Source: Bacillaceae bacterium JMAK1
GTDB taxonomy: Bacteria; Bacillota; Bacilli; Bacillales; Marinococcaceae
Direction: 5' to 3'
Assembly (NCBI GenBank): GCA_012970285.1
Contig: JIBW01000003.1
Location: 496,001-560,000, forward strand
DNA: 64,000 nt
The notes under the pieces are model-generated. The model had not been told where the DNA came from. It saw only the letters and a program-made list of their open reading frames with translations, and ran no database searches. Shown here one piece after another: positions 24,329 to 32,945 of the stretch (position 1 is its first letter; the number at the start of each line of letters is the position of its first letter). Both the position numbers and the translations under genes were made by a program.

Positions 24329-25921
24329 TTGCTAGTCTATGCAATTGGTGTTTTAGTTTCTTTTGCGATTTATATGTTGATCGGTACGGTGTTGTCTAGG
24401 CGTGTGTCAAATGTAGAAGATTATTATGTATCAGGTAGAAATGCGTCAACATTAATGATTACGGGTTCATTAGTAGCCTCATTTCTCAGTACAGTTGCGT
24501 TTATGGGAGAAGCGGGGTTTGCCTATGATGGGTATCCAATCACTTTGTTAATACTGACGATTTTTAATGCGAGTGGGTATGTCTTAGGTGTGCTGTTATT
24601 TGGAAGATATCTAAGAAGGAGCAATGCAATAACATTACCTGAGTATTTCGGGAAACGGTTTAACTCTAAGCGTGTTCAGCGAGTGGCAGGATTGACCACA
24701 ATTGTTGGGATTAGTGCGTATCTTGTAGCAGTAACACAAGGCGGGGCTTTACTTCTAAGCCGTATTTTAGAAGTGCAATATCCTGTTGCATTAATTATCG
24801 TGTGGGTTGTCTACACATCCTTTACATTTATGTCTGGCGCGAAGGGTGTATTAGTGAATGATACGCTCATGTTTTTCATCTTCTCGTTAGCAACATTTAT
24901 TGGAATACCATACATTATATATGCTGCTGGGGGCTGGCCAGAAGCCATTGTAGCAACAGCAAACTTAGATATTAAGCCAGATCTACTCAGTTGGCATGGC
25001 TTAACTGGGGACACATCATTTATGGGAACACCAATCGAGGTTCTTGGGTATGCAGTGATATTAGGTCTCGTATGGGGAACTGTCGTATCCGTCAGTCCGT
25101 GGCAAACGAGTCGTTATTTAATGGCAAAAAGTGAACATGTCGCCATTCGAGCGGGAATTGTAGCAATGATTTCACTAATGGCGATCTATTTATTTTTACA
25201 TATTGGCATAACGACTGTAAATTTGATTAATCCTGATATTAATCCCTCAGAAAATGTATTTATTTGGGCTGCTATCAATATCATGCCTACATGGATTGGA
25301 GTAATAGTCTTAACTGGAATTATGGCAGCTACATTATCTTCTGCATCGACGTTTTTACAGTTAATTGGTAACAGTTTTTCGAATGATTTGTTTTACTTAA
25401 AATTAAGTGATAAAAAAGCACTCTCATTTAGCCGTATGTCAATGTTGGCTCTTAGTGTAGTGACTCTTCTTATCACGCTCGGTCAACCGCCGGCGATTAT
25501 GTGGATTGGCTACTTCGCAGCAACATTATTCGCAGCATCATGGGGACCAGTGGCGTTCGCTAGTATCTATTCTAAACGCGTTAATGGTAACGGTGCTTTC
25601 TGGTCAATAGTAATAGGTTTTTTTGCAGTGATTGGTGCTGAAATTTTCCAAGCTGTTGTTGTAGAATTGCCGATATTTTTACACCCGGTAGTTATTGGAG
25701 TAATCTTATCCACACTTACCTTAGTAGTTTTTGCAAAGGTAGGAGAAGTGACAGACGAAGAGATAGTATTTAGAAATCAATTACTACGGACACCTAAAGA
25801 GTTTTTTAATAAATCAGAAGTTAAGATTACAAGAAGATACGTTATTCTACTATTTATCAGCGGCATTCTCATGGTTGCAGCAACATTTTTCTTTTACTTT
25901 TACCCTGTCTATATACTATAA
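24329..25921 (+). CDS. Sodium:solute symporter (SSS family)
   Basis: The protein of about 530 residues has 13 or so membrane helices and the family's DYYVSGRNASTLMITGS N-terminal block and AATLSSASTFLQLIGNS segment in the Na+-binding region. It imports an unknown organic solute with Na+. TTG at 24329 is the likely start, with AGGAAGTGA eight bases upstream; GTG at 24320 lies within that site. It forms an operon with the flavin oxidoreductase and the tiny membrane protein, and probably brings in the oxidoreductase substrate. A terminator follows. Confidence 0.87.
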   Translation: MLVYAIGVLVSFAIYMLIGTVLSRRVSNVEDYYVSGRNASTLMITGSLVASFLSTVAFMGEAGFAYDGYPITLLILTIFNASGYVLGVLLFGRYLRRSNAITLPEYFGKRFNSKRVQRVAGLTTIVGISAYLVAVTQGGALLLSRILEVQYPVALIIVWVVYTSFTFMSGAKGVLVNDTLMFFIFSLATFIGIPYIIYAAGGWPEAIVATANLDIKPDLLSWHGLTGDTSFMGTPIEVLGYAVILGLVWGTVVSVSPWQTSRYLMAKSEHVAIRAGIVAMISLMAIYLFLHIGITTVNLINPDINPSENVFIWAAINIMPTWIGVIVLTGIMAATLSSASTFLQLIGNSFSNDLFYLKLSDKKALSFSRMSMLALSVVTLLITLGQPPAIMWIGYFAATLFAASWGPVAFASIYSKRVNGNGAFWSIVIGFFAVIGAEIFQAVVVELPIFLHPVVIGVILSTLTLVVFAKVGEVTDEEIVFRNQLLRTPKEFFNKSEVKITRRYVILLFISGILMVAATFFFYFYPVYIL

Positions 25922-25937
25922 GGGATAGTTAAAATTG

Positions 25938-25973
25938 AAAAAAAGTGACTTCGAAATTTCGAGGTCACTTTTT
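25938..25973 (+). terminator. Intrinsic terminator after the symporter
   Basis: AAAAAAAGTGAC-TTCGAAATTTCGA-GGTCACTTTTT forms a long stem with one mismatch, ending in five T residues, 16 bases after the symporter stop. Confidence 0.88.
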
Positions 25974-26014
25974 GACTAATTAGATGTAACTTTATTTGCC
26001 TGTTGAGTTACGTA

Positions 26015-26755
26015 TCAATGATCATAAAGGGTCATGCCACCGTCGACGACAATTTCAGTACCAGTACAATAGGAGCTATCATCGGACGCGAGGTAAGCGA
26101 CTGCTTTAGCAATTTCTTCGGGTTGTCCGACTCTTCCTAGCGGGACAGAGCTGTAGGAGTCAGGAACTTTATTATTTTCCATAGCCATTTCGGTCTGAAT
26201 GGCACCAGGATGTATCATATTTACACGGATTCCGTGAGGGCCTAACTCAACAGCGCTTGCTTTTGACATGGCTACAACACCAGCCTTCGTGGCTGCATAG
26301 CCAGAGGAGTGTTGAATGGGCGCAAACGAAGAGACGGATACATTATTAATGATAGAGCCTTTTTTTCGTTTCATCATGTGGGCACTTACAGTTTGCATAC
26401 CGTAGAGTACACCGAATAAGTTCACATCTAGCATTGCTTGTAAATCAGATGGTTTCGTTTCAATCATTGGGTTTCGAATAAGTATTCCAGCATTATTTAC
26501 TAATGCGTCAATTACTGAGAATTGCTGAATAACGAGGTCTGTTGCTTTTTCCCAGCTTTCTTTCTGAGTCACATCCAGTTGAACTGGGAATGCATAATCC
26601 TGCCCTATACTTGAAGCGACTTTTTCTGCTTCTTCATAATTCCTCGCTGCAACGATTACTTGAGCCCCACGAACAACAAGGTATTCAGCTATTGCTTTTC
26701 CTTGTCCCCGGTTAGCTCCAGTAACAAAAACCACTTTCCCATTTAAATTTGTCAT
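26015..26755 (-). CDS. Short-chain dehydrogenase/reductase
   Basis: The 246-residue classical SDR has the NAD(P)-binding TGANRGQG (residues 13-20), the NNAG motif, and the catalytic Ser-Tyr-Lys set in a [21 protein letters not shown] segment. The C-terminus ends [17 protein letters not shown], normal for the 3-alpha/20-beta-hydroxysteroid and 3-oxoacyl reductase-like group. Asp or Asn after strand 2 cannot be used confidently to choose NADH or NADPH. It is convergent with the symporter gene and may belong to the same catabolic unit. The substrate is unknown. Confidence 0.85.
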   Translation of the reverse strand: MTNLNGKVVFVTGANRGQGKAIAEYLVVRGAQVIVAARNYEEAEKVASSIGQDYAFPVQLDVTQKESWEKATDLVIQQFSVIDALVNNAGILIRNPMIETKPSDLQAMLDVNLFGVLYGMQTVSAHMMKRKKGSIINNVSVSSFAPIQHSSGYAATKAGVVAMSKASAVELGPHGIRVNMIHPGAIQTEMAMENNKVPDSYSSVPLGRVGQPEEIAKAVAYLASDDSSYCTGTEIVVDGGMTLYDH

Positions 26756-26874
26756 TAGTTATACCTCTGCAACCTTCTGTTAAAGGAAGGGAATTTTATC
26801 GAAAGATAATGAAACCTATTGTATCGATGTGTTGATTGAAAAGCAATTTACGTAAGTGAAGTGAAAAAAATCTC

Positions 26875-26960
26875 TGGTGGAGACGGCGGGAGTTGAACCC
26901 GTTGCTACTAGGTTATACTTAGCAGCATTTCTATAAATGCTAGTAATTCCATAGCTTCAT
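26875..26960 (-). ncRNA. ssrA: 3'-terminal tmRNA (ssrA) fragment, probable island attachment scar
   Basis: On the minus strand the segment ends GCCGTCTCCACCA at 26875, the 3' acceptor strand plus CCA of bacterial tmRNA. It is preceded by a T-arm, ACGGG-TTCAACT-CCCGC, in which the first base pair is A-C instead of G-C. Upstream, a GCATTT...AAATGC hairpin resembles the last pseudoknot region. There is no mRNA-like tag region and no 5' half (GGGGACGTTACGG) in the window, so it is a fragment. Elements that integrate into ssrA leave exactly such a displaced 3' end. The left limit of similarity (about 26960) is approximate. Confidence 0.75.
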
Positions 26961-26984
26961 AATCGAAGGCACCACTTTAATTCA

Positions 26985-27015
26985 AATAAAAAAGACCGCC
27001 ATCATCGGCGGTCTT
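26985..27015 (-). terminator. Terminator of the hydroxyproline operon
   Basis: On the minus strand AAGACCGCC and GGCGGTCTT form a perfect 9-bp stem (loop of six) followed by TTTTTT. It lies eight bases after the aldehyde dehydrogenase stop. Confidence 0.92.
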
Positions 27016-27022
27016 CTTCGTG

Positions 27023-28468
27023 CTATTCATACTTAATTGCGCAAGTTTTGATCGTACTGTAGAAGTCTAGGGCTGTTTGGCCTTGTTCTCTTGAATAAGA
27101 GCTCGATTGTTTCATTCCTCCGAATGGAGCTTGGTACTCGACGCCTGCAGTTTCTAGGTTTGATCTTATGAGCCCAACGTCAACTTGATCGAGGAACTTA
27201 AACGTCTCGTTAGCTTCGTTTGTAAAGATGGATGCACTTAGTCCATATTCGGATTCGTTAACAAGATCAAAGGCTTCATCTAACGTTTGGAATGTTTTTA
27301 AACCGATAATTGGTCCGAAGATTTCCTCTTTCAAGATGGCATGGTCTCTTGAAAGGTTATTTACGATAAGCGGTCGAATATAATACCCATCTTCTTCGAT
27401 TACTTCCTCGTTTTCATAGAGAATGTTTCCCTCTTTTTTTGCTAGCTCTACATACGCGGATACTTTTTCAAATTGGTCTTTAGAAGCTACAGGACCTAAG
27501 TAGCTCTTCGGATCAGTTGCCGGTAGAAGTTGTACATTTTTCATCTCTTCTATGAGAGCTGTTGTAAAAGTTTCTTCTGCATCACGATGGATGAAAATAC
27601 GGCTAGAGGCTGTGCATTTCTGTCCGGCAGAACGAAATGATCCACTTGCGATGGCGGCTGCCGCAGCTGTCATATTCGCACTTGGCATGATTACAGCAGC
27701 ATTTTTACCGCCCATCTCTGTTTGATACTTAATGTTTCTTGTTGCGCAACGAGCTGCAATTTGTGTTCCTGTCTCTGTGGAGCCAGTAAAGGAAAGTCCC
27801 CGAATGTCGGAGTCTTCAATGATATAGTTCCCGGTTTTTGAACCTCTGCCTAACAATAGGTTTAATACCCCTTCAGGTAGCCCAGCCTCATGAAAAAGCT
27901 CAACGAGCCGGTAGGCACTTAACGATGCATTCTCAGCAGGCTTCCAGAGGATTGTATTTCCACAAATAAGAGCGGGAGCAATCTTCCAGATTGGGATGGC
28001 AACAGGGAAATTCCATGGCGTAATGATTCCAACAATACCTAGAGGTACGCGCTTTGTATATTGGAGTACATTTGGTTGGGCCGAAGGAATAACCTCGCCA
28101 TCAGAACGAACGCCCTCTGCTGAATAGTAACGAAGAAGTTGGACGCCTCGGAGGACTTCACCGGTCATTTCTGTAATTGGTTTACCCATTTCACGAGAAG
28201 CGAGTTGAGCAATTTCATCTTTATGCTCCTCAAGTGCGTCTGCAAGCTTATGAAGAACTTGACCACGTTCATTGCTTGTTTTTGACTTCCACTGTTTCAA
28301 CGCCTGATGAGCCGACAGGTTTGCTTCGTGAAGTTGCTCGTCATTTGGGTAGTAAATATGACCGACTAGTTCTGAGGTTTTTGACGGGTTGTACGTAGAG
28401 TTGTCTGGTTGGTCACTTGCTTTAGTAGTTTTTCCGTTAATGTAGCTATATGCGTGAATGACAGTCAT
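27023..28468 (-). CDS. Alpha-ketoglutarate semialdehyde dehydrogenase (aldehyde dehydrogenase family)
   Basis: The 481-residue enzyme has the catalytic Cys in GQKCTASSR, the general-base Glu in TEMGGKN and the cofactor-binding FTGSTETG. In this operon its likely job is oxidation of 2-oxoglutarate semialdehyde (2,5-dioxopentanoate) to 2-oxoglutarate, the last step of hydroxyproline degradation. It follows the deaminase gene by 17 bases. GGAAG lies before the ATG. Assignment to this substrate rests on the operon; the motifs alone prove only an NAD(P)-dependent aldehyde dehydrogenase. Confidence 0.85.
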   Translation of the reverse strand: MTVIHAYSYINGKTTKASDQPDNSTYNPSKTSELVGHIYYPNDEQLHEANLSAHQALKQWKSKTSNERGQVLHKLADALEEHKDEIAQLASREMGKPITEMTGEVLRGVQLLRYYSAEGVRSDGEVIPSAQPNVLQYTKRVPLGIVGIITPWNFPVAIPIWKIAPALICGNTILWKPAENASLSAYRLVELFHEAGLPEGVLNLLLGRGSKTGNYIIEDSDIRGLSFTGSTETGTQIAARCATRNIKYQTEMGGKNAAVIMPSANMTAAAAAIASGSFRSAGQKCTASSRIFIHRDAEETFTTALIEEMKNVQLLPATDPKSYLGPVASKDQFEKVSAYVELAKKEGNILYENEEVIEEDGYYIRPLIVNNLSRDHAILKEEIFGPIIGLKTFQTLDEAFDLVNESEYGLSASIFTNEANETFKFLDQVDVGLIRSNLETAGVEYQAPFGGMKQSSSYSREQGQTALDFYSTIKTCAIKYE

Positions 28469-28485
28469 CGTTTATCTTCCTTTCT

Positions 28486-29370
28486 TTATTGCTTTTGGAG
28501 ATGTTTCGTTACACGTTCTTGAGCATTCTTAATGTGCAAATAGTCTTCTTGTTCGAGTGGTAAACGAGGTGGACGTGTCGGTCCGACAGGTTGACCAGCG
28601 AGCTCCATCATATATTTGATGCTTTGAACGAGTTGGGGATCAGCATCAAGATGGAATAATGGCAAAAGACTACGATAAAGGGGAAGAATTTCCACGACTT
28701 TCCCTTCTCGTGCTTTTTTGAACAGTTCAATTCCCTCTTCTGGAAGAGCGTTTGGAACACCTGAGATCCAACCTGTTGCTCCTGCTATAGGCCCTTCAAG
28801 AGCTAAGTCATCGACGCCAATCATCACTTCTAAATCAGTTTGATCTAAAATGTCATGCACACGACGAACATCTCCACTGAACTCTTTAACACCGATTACA
28901 TGTTCAAATTTACTTAACGTTCCTAATAGTTGTGGGGTAAGATCTGTTGCGTAGTCTCGTGGGTTGTTGTATGCAATGATAGGAATTCCTACACTATTCA
29001 ATGCTTCATAATGAGCAATAACTTCGACTTCCCGTGGATTGTAATTAATAGGAGGAAGCGCCATAATGCCTGCAGCTCCTAAATCTTTTGCATGTTGAGC
29101 CCAATAAACGGCTTCTTTCGTTGATGGCGCTCCGGTGCCAACGACCACAGGGACCTTTCCTGCACTTGCTGAGATTACGGTTTCAACGACTTGAGCGCGC
29201 TCATCTTTCGTTAAAGTTGCATATTCCCCGAGAGAACCTGTCGGGACGAGACCATCAATTCCTTTATTAATAAGCCACTCACACAACTCTGTTAACCTGT
29301 TGAAATCGACGGTGTGATCGTCTTTCATTGGAGTGACAAGTGCTACATATACGCCTTCAAATTTAGCCAT
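28486..29370 (-). CDS. 1-pyrroline-4-hydroxy-2-carboxylate deaminase (DapA family)
   Basis: The 294-residue member of the dihydrodipicolinate synthase family has the Schiff-base Lys in VIGVKEFSGD, the Tyr in IIAYNNPRDY and a substrate-carboxylate G-S-L-G-E motif (TGSLGEYATL). In hydroxyproline catabolism such enzymes convert pyrroline-4-hydroxy-2-carboxylate to 2-oxoglutarate semialdehyde and ammonia. ATG at 29370 is chosen because AAAGGAGAGG lies just upstream; a longer in-frame opening has no such site. The start overlaps the end of the oxidoreductase gene by eight bases. Confidence 0.86.
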   Translation of the reverse strand: MAKFEGVYVALVTPMKDDHTVDFNRLTELCEWLINKGIDGLVPTGSLGEYATLTKDERAQVVETVISASAGKVPVVVGTGAPSTKEAVYWAQHAKDLGAAGIMALPPINYNPREVEVIAHYEALNSVGIPIIAYNNPRDYATDLTPQLLGTLSKFEHVIGVKEFSGDVRRVHDILDQTDLEVMIGVDDLALEGPIAGATGWISGVPNALPEEGIELFKKAREGKVVEILPLYRSLLPLFHLDADPQLVQSIKYMMELAGQPVGPTRPPRLPLEQEDYLHIKNAQERVTKHLQKQ

Positions 29371-30571
29371 ACTGAACCTCTCCTTTTTCTGAATAAAGTA
29401 ATGTTCTTCCTTTTTCAATTTCAGGGTGGAATTGTAACTTAGCTTCTGCCCGTTCTTTTCGAACCTTTTCCATAGCGATTTCTAAAGCGTCATCATTACG
29501 TAAGTTAAAAGAATGTATACAAGCTGAAATTCCAGCAACAACACCTTGTGCACGTGCAACCTTTGCGCTTTCTATTCCGGTGATATTTCCAGCAACATAG
29601 AGGTCGGTTACTTCTGTTCTCATATCTTCAAAATGAACAGGCACATATCCTCCAAGTGATTCAATAGCGATGAGTTTGAGGTCAGTTAGACCAATCAATT
29701 CTGTTAGTGGAGCTAGACCTCCAGAAATACAGACAAAGTCCACTTCTAGGTTCTCCTCAGAACCTTCAATCATTGTGCCGTCTGCTCGTAGATCAACCAC
29801 CGTGACTGATTCAACTTGCGTGCTTCCGTTAATTGACGTAACAGCTTTACGTACATGAACTGGAGTTTGCCAGATGTTTATTCCGCGCTTTGGATAGAAT
29901 GAGAGTGTTTGCTTTTGAATCCAACGGTTGTTATTGGCAATCTTGCCACCTAATCTCATCCAGTTCATCGGTGCAAGGTGAGAGAGCGTCATCAGGTTAT
30001 TTAGCACAGAAAGAGGCTTTGCTTGATCTGTCGTTAGAAAGTGGTCGGGAGGCAAAAAGAATCCCTCTAAGTCAATGTTGCAAAGGCGTAATTCTCTTGA
30101 TATCGCAAAAGAAAGTGCGTTTAATCCTATGATAATTCCTTTTTCTCCTGGCTTTACGTGGCGTACATTTGTCATAACTTGTGCTGCACCGATCGACATC
30201 ACACCTGGGAGGGTCCAACCAGGGAGTGGTAGGCTTTGCTCAGTTGCCCCGGTAGCAATAAGCAAAGCTTTTGAATGATAGATTCCTGCAGAAGTATGGG
30301 TCGACCAGTATACATCTTCTTGTTGAATTTTATAAACGCTTGTTTCTAGTAAAAGCTCTACGCCATTTTCTTGTGCCTTTTCGTGGAGGGTGTGTGCTTC
30401 TTCTACGCCATTCCACCAGACATCTTTTTCTTCTTCATGTAATTGCCCTAAAAGACGCCCGCCAGGGGTGGTGAATTCGTCAATGATTGTAACGGACAGG
30501 TTTCGACTAGCGGCTTCAATACTTGCAGCTAATCCTGCTGGTCCCGCTCCAATGATAAGAAGGTCAACCAT
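29363..30571 (-). CDS. D-hydroxyproline dehydrogenase, FAD/NAD-type subunit (HcnB/LhpF-like)
   Basis: This FAD-dependent subunit of about 402 residues has the dinucleotide-binding GAGPAGL near its start, a second G-I-I-I-G-x-N, an LIATGATEQ motif and a C-terminal VAGNITGI followed by a helix, as in HcnB/opine oxidase alpha subunits. It should act with the small 2Fe-2S subunit, the BFD-like protein and the HcnC-like FAD subunit (34716-35891) to oxidise cis-4-hydroxy-D-proline to the pyrroline. ATG at 30571 follows AAGGAGG; the upstream extension lies within the neighbouring gene. Overlaps on both sides indicate translational coupling. Confidence 0.86.
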   Translation of the reverse strand: MVDLLIIGAGPAGLAASIEAASRNLSVTIIDEFTTPGGRLLGQLHEEEKDVWWNGVEEAHTLHEKAQENGVELLLETSVYKIQQEDVYWSTHTSAGIYHSKALLIATGATEQSLPLPGWTLPGVMSIGAAQVMTNVRHVKPGEKGIIIGLNALSFAISRELRLCNIDLEGFFLPPDHFLTTDQAKPLSVLNNLMTLSHLAPMNWMRLGGKIANNNRWIQKQTLSFYPKRGINIWQTPVHVRKAVTSINGSTQVESVTVVDLRADGTMIEGSEENLEVDFVCISGGLAPLTELIGLTDLKLIAIESLGGYVPVHFEDMRTEVTDLYVAGNITGIESAKVARAQGVVAGISACIHSFNLRNDDALEIAMEKVRKERAEAKLQFHPEIEKGRTLLYSEKGEVQYG

Positions 30572-30905
30572 ACTGTGCTTCCTCCTTTTTAAATGGAGTA
30601 GGAAGTTTTTTGCTAGATTGTACATCCATCCCGTTACTTACTTTTGTAATGCATGACCGTTGACCTTCGCGTTCATTTACAGTTACTCTGCATTCAAAAC
30701 AATGACCGATGTTGCAATAAAGGCCACGTGGTTGACCGCTTTCCTCGTGTTCTCGAATGGCTCGTATTCCGTTGACGAGTAATGCACTAGCGATTGTATC
30801 TCCATCCAATGCGTTGTAATTCACCCCATTAAACGTAAAAGAAATGACCGAGCGCGATGAAGGGATCTTTAAAATTGGATGATCTGTTATACGAAAGTTA
30901 TTCAT
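30564..30905 (-). CDS. 2Fe-2S ferredoxin-like subunit of D-hydroxyproline dehydrogenase (HcnA-like)
   Basis: The 113-residue protein carries C-x4-C-x2-C (LYCNIGHCFEC) plus a distal Cys in RSC, the four ligands of a plant-type [2Fe-2S] cluster, as in HcnA and the N-terminal part of sarcosine oxidase alpha. It passes electrons within the dehydrogenase. It overlaps its neighbours by eight bases on each side, so stoichiometric translation is likely. Confidence 0.85.
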   Translation of the reverse strand: MNNFRITDHPILKIPSSRSVISFTFNGVNYNALDGDTIASALLVNGIRAIREHEESGQPRGLYCNIGHCFECRVTVNEREGQRSCITKVSNGMDVQSSKKLPTPFKKEEAQYG

Positions 30906-31161
30906 CGTTCACCTCCCTGAAGAGAGCGAAAGGAATCGGTCGCACTGGTGGGCGATGATGAAGTGTTAATTCTTGATGATTTGAATGATGAGAGACGATG
31001 TAATCGATGAACCCTCTGCATGTTCTTCCACCGCAGTAACCCATTCCGGCGCGTGTGCGCAACTTCACTTCTCGAGCTGAACATTGATATTCAGCGGCAA
31101 TCGTTGCAATCTCTTCTAATGTTGTTCCTTCACAACGACAAACAATGACATCTTTTGTCAT
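30898..31161 (-). CDS. BFD-like [2Fe-2S] protein of the D-hydroxyproline dehydrogenase
   Basis: The 87-residue product has C-x-C (VCRCEG) and C-x4-C (YCGGRTC), the ligand pattern of bacterioferritin-associated-ferredoxin-like domains. In some oxidases this domain is fused to the FAD subunit; here it is separate and is the first gene of the operon. ATG at 31161 follows GAGAGGTG. The -24/-12 promoter lies only 26 bases upstream of the start, giving a very short leader. Confidence 0.82.
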   Translation of the reverse strand: MTKDVIVCRCEGTTLEEIATIAAEYQCSAREVKLRTRAGMGYCGGRTCRGFIDYIVSHHSNHQELTLHHRPPVRPIPFALFREVNDE

Positions 31162-31186
31162 AGGATCACCTCTCACTATTAACTGT

Positions 31187-31203
31187 TGCAAAGTTAATGC
31201 CAA
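31187..31203 (-). promoter_or_regulatory. Sigma-54 promoter of the hydroxyproline degradation operon
   Basis: On the minus strand the sequence reads TTGGCATTAACTTTGCA, with GG and GC exactly 12 bases apart, matching YTGGCACGN4TTGCW closely. It precedes the BFD-like gene. Confidence 0.85.
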
Positions 31204-31253
31204 CGTTCATAAGCACTTCGAAGAGGGAATTGGCCTTTCTGATTTGTTTAATA

Positions 31254-31290
31254 GTCTAGAATTTTAGACAAAAGAATCTAATTGTTTAGA
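31254..31290. promoter_or_regulatory. Paired palindromes, probable activator-binding sites (UAS)
   Basis: Two 14-base elements of the form TCTA-N6-TAGA occur at 31255-31268 (TCTAGAATTTTAGA) and 31277-31290 (TCTAATTGTTTAGA). Their centres are 22 bases apart, two DNA turns. They lie between two divergent -24/-12 promoters, about 60-90 bases upstream of one and 150-185 of the other, as expected for a sigma-54 enhancer protein. Confidence 0.7.
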
Positions 31291-31438
31291 ACGTAGGTCG
31301 ATTGAGATTAGTAAGTTTTCTGACATGGGATTTCTCCAGTGCAAATGCAATACATTATCTGTTTTGAGTGCATTTATATAGAAAGAAAAGAAATCAGAGA
31401 AGGGGCGAACAAGAAGAAAAATTTTAGAAATCTGCTCG

Positions 31439-31455
31439 TTGGTACGCATTTTGCA
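31439..31455 (+). promoter_or_regulatory. Sigma-54 promoter of the NhaC-type carrier
   Basis: TTGGTACGCATTTTGCA has GG and GC 12 bases apart and matches the -24/-12 consensus at nearly every position. It lies 38 bases upstream of the carrier ATG. Confidence 0.86.
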
Positions 31456-31492
31456 GAATTATCTAATTAATAAAACGAGGGGGTATTACTAA

Positions 31493-32926
31493 ATGGACAA
31501 TCGATTACCGAAGATGTGGGAAGTCATTTTTGTTTTATCTGTGTTTCTAATCATGATGACTTTGTCAGTAGCGGTGTTTGAACTCTCAATTCAATTGCCT
31601 CTATTTGCTGCGTGGTTTTTGTTAATTGCTTTTGGTCTACGATTGAAGTATTCATATCAACAACTCCAAGCGTCAATTATTAAAGGAATTTCAAATGGAT
31701 TGGAAGCGACTCTTGTCTTGTTCGCTGTTGGTGCTTTGATTGGGGGGTGGATTGCAGGAGGGGTCGTTCCTGCGTTGATTTATTATGGGTTAGAAATGAT
31801 TCAACCTTCTATTTTTCTCGTTGCAACTTTGGTTTTATGTGCAATAACATCACTAGCAGTAGGAACTTCTTTTGGTACAGCGGGTACAGTAGGTGTAGCT
31901 ATGATGGGTATTGGCGCTAGTCTAGGCATTCCTTTACCACTTGTTGCAGGTGCAGTCATTTCAGGAGCGTATATTGGAGACAAGCTTTCTCCATTATCCG
32001 ATACGACTGTAATGACCGCATCATTAACCCGAGTCGATGTGATCGATCATATTCGAGGAATGCTTAGTACGACTTTACCGGCAATTATTGGGGCTGCGAT
32101 CTTATATGTCATTGTAGGGTTTGTCTATGTTGATGGTTCTGCTGATCTTGCGCAAGCTCAAATGGTCTCACAATCATTACAGGAGTTATTTAATATCGGG
32201 TGGTACACATTGATTCCTGTTGCGGCTACTTTACTTCTTCTCATCCTTCGCAAGCCTGCCATCCCAGTCATCACATTCGGAGCATTGCTTGGGGTCTTAT
32301 GGGCAATCTTATTCCAATCAATGGATCCAGTTTTGGCAATTGAAACAGCGTACAGTGGCTTTACGATGGATTCAGGAGTTGAAATCATTGATTCGTTATT
32401 GAGTGCAGGTGGTATTTCTGCGATGCTTGGTGTTATTGCAATTATCTTGCTTGCCCTTGGACTAGGCGGTTTAATGGAAAGAATGAAGATCTTAGAAGCC
32501 TTTAGTGAATTCTTTAGAAGCTGGGTTCACCGCGCAAAGAACAAACGTATTCAATCTGGTCGTTTGAGCATTGCGACTGTTTTAGCGGCATTTTCAGGGA
32601 ATTTATTTGGTAGTGCAGCTTATGTGTCTCTGATCACAGGTGTAAAAATCACCGAGAAAATATATGATGACTTGAAAGTAGACAGGCGTGTTCTGGGACG
32701 TAATACGGAAGCTGGGGGAACACTTACGGCTCCGCTAGTCCCGTGGTCGGATGCGGGGGTTTATATGACCGCTGTTCTAGGGGTATCGACCCTTCAATAT
32801 TTGCCATACGCTTGGATGAATATTCTTGGGGTACTTACAGCAATTATTGTTGGCTATTTAGGCAAAGTAACATACAAAAAAGCCTTTAAGTCAACAGAAA
32901 TGAAAGATGAGAACCTCTCCGCTTAA
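31493..32926 (+). CDS. NhaC family Na+/H+ antiporter-type carrier
   Basis: The 477-residue membrane protein has 11-12 helices and the NhaC core around AVISGAYIGDKLSPLSDTT, where the D-K-x-S-P-x-S-D-T motif marks the ion path. NhaC-family carriers in catabolic loci often exchange an organic substrate or ions, so import of hydroxyproline coupled to Na+ or H+ is possible; no other hydroxyproline uptake system is encoded nearby. It has its own sigma-54 promoter, divergent from the degradation operon. GAGGGGG lies upstream of the ATG. The stop codon is within the terminator stem. Confidence 0.85.
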   Translation: MDNRLPKMWEVIFVLSVFLIMMTLSVAVFELSIQLPLFAAWFLLIAFGLRLKYSYQQLQASIIKGISNGLEATLVLFAVGALIGGWIAGGVVPALIYYGLEMIQPSIFLVATLVLCAITSLAVGTSFGTAGTVGVAMMGIGASLGIPLPLVAGAVISGAYIGDKLSPLSDTTVMTASLTRVDVIDHIRGMLSTTLPAIIGAAILYVIVGFVYVDGSADLAQAQMVSQSLQELFNIGWYTLIPVAATLLLLILRKPAIPVITFGALLGVLWAILFQSMDPVLAIETAYSGFTMDSGVEIIDSLLSAGGISAMLGVIAIILLALGLGGLMERMKILEAFSEFFRSWVHRAKNKRIQSGRLSIATVLAAFSGNLFGSAAYVSLITGVKITEKIYDDLKVDRRVLGRNTEAGGTLTAPLVPWSDAGVYMTAVLGVSTLQYLPYAWMNILGVLTAIIVGYLGKVTYKKAFKSTEMKDENLSA

Positions 32927-32945
32927 CGCGGAAAGGTTCTTTTTA
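32911..32945 (+). terminator. Terminator overlapping the end of the NhaC-type gene
   Basis: GAACCTCTCCGC and GCGGAAAGGTTC form a 12-bp stem with one mismatch around TTAAC, followed by TTTTT. The carrier stop codon lies in the loop region. Confidence 0.85.

Noticed and set aside
26875-26960. Reading the RNA fragment as a tRNA gene
   Set aside because: Only the acceptor 3' strand and T-arm are present; no D- or anticodon arm could be placed, and the end matches tmRNA better.
31264-31449. 61-codon open frame on the minus strand between the divergent sigma-54 promoters
   Set aside because: It covers the palindromes and the -24/-12 promoter, lacks a ribosome binding site and has irregular composition.
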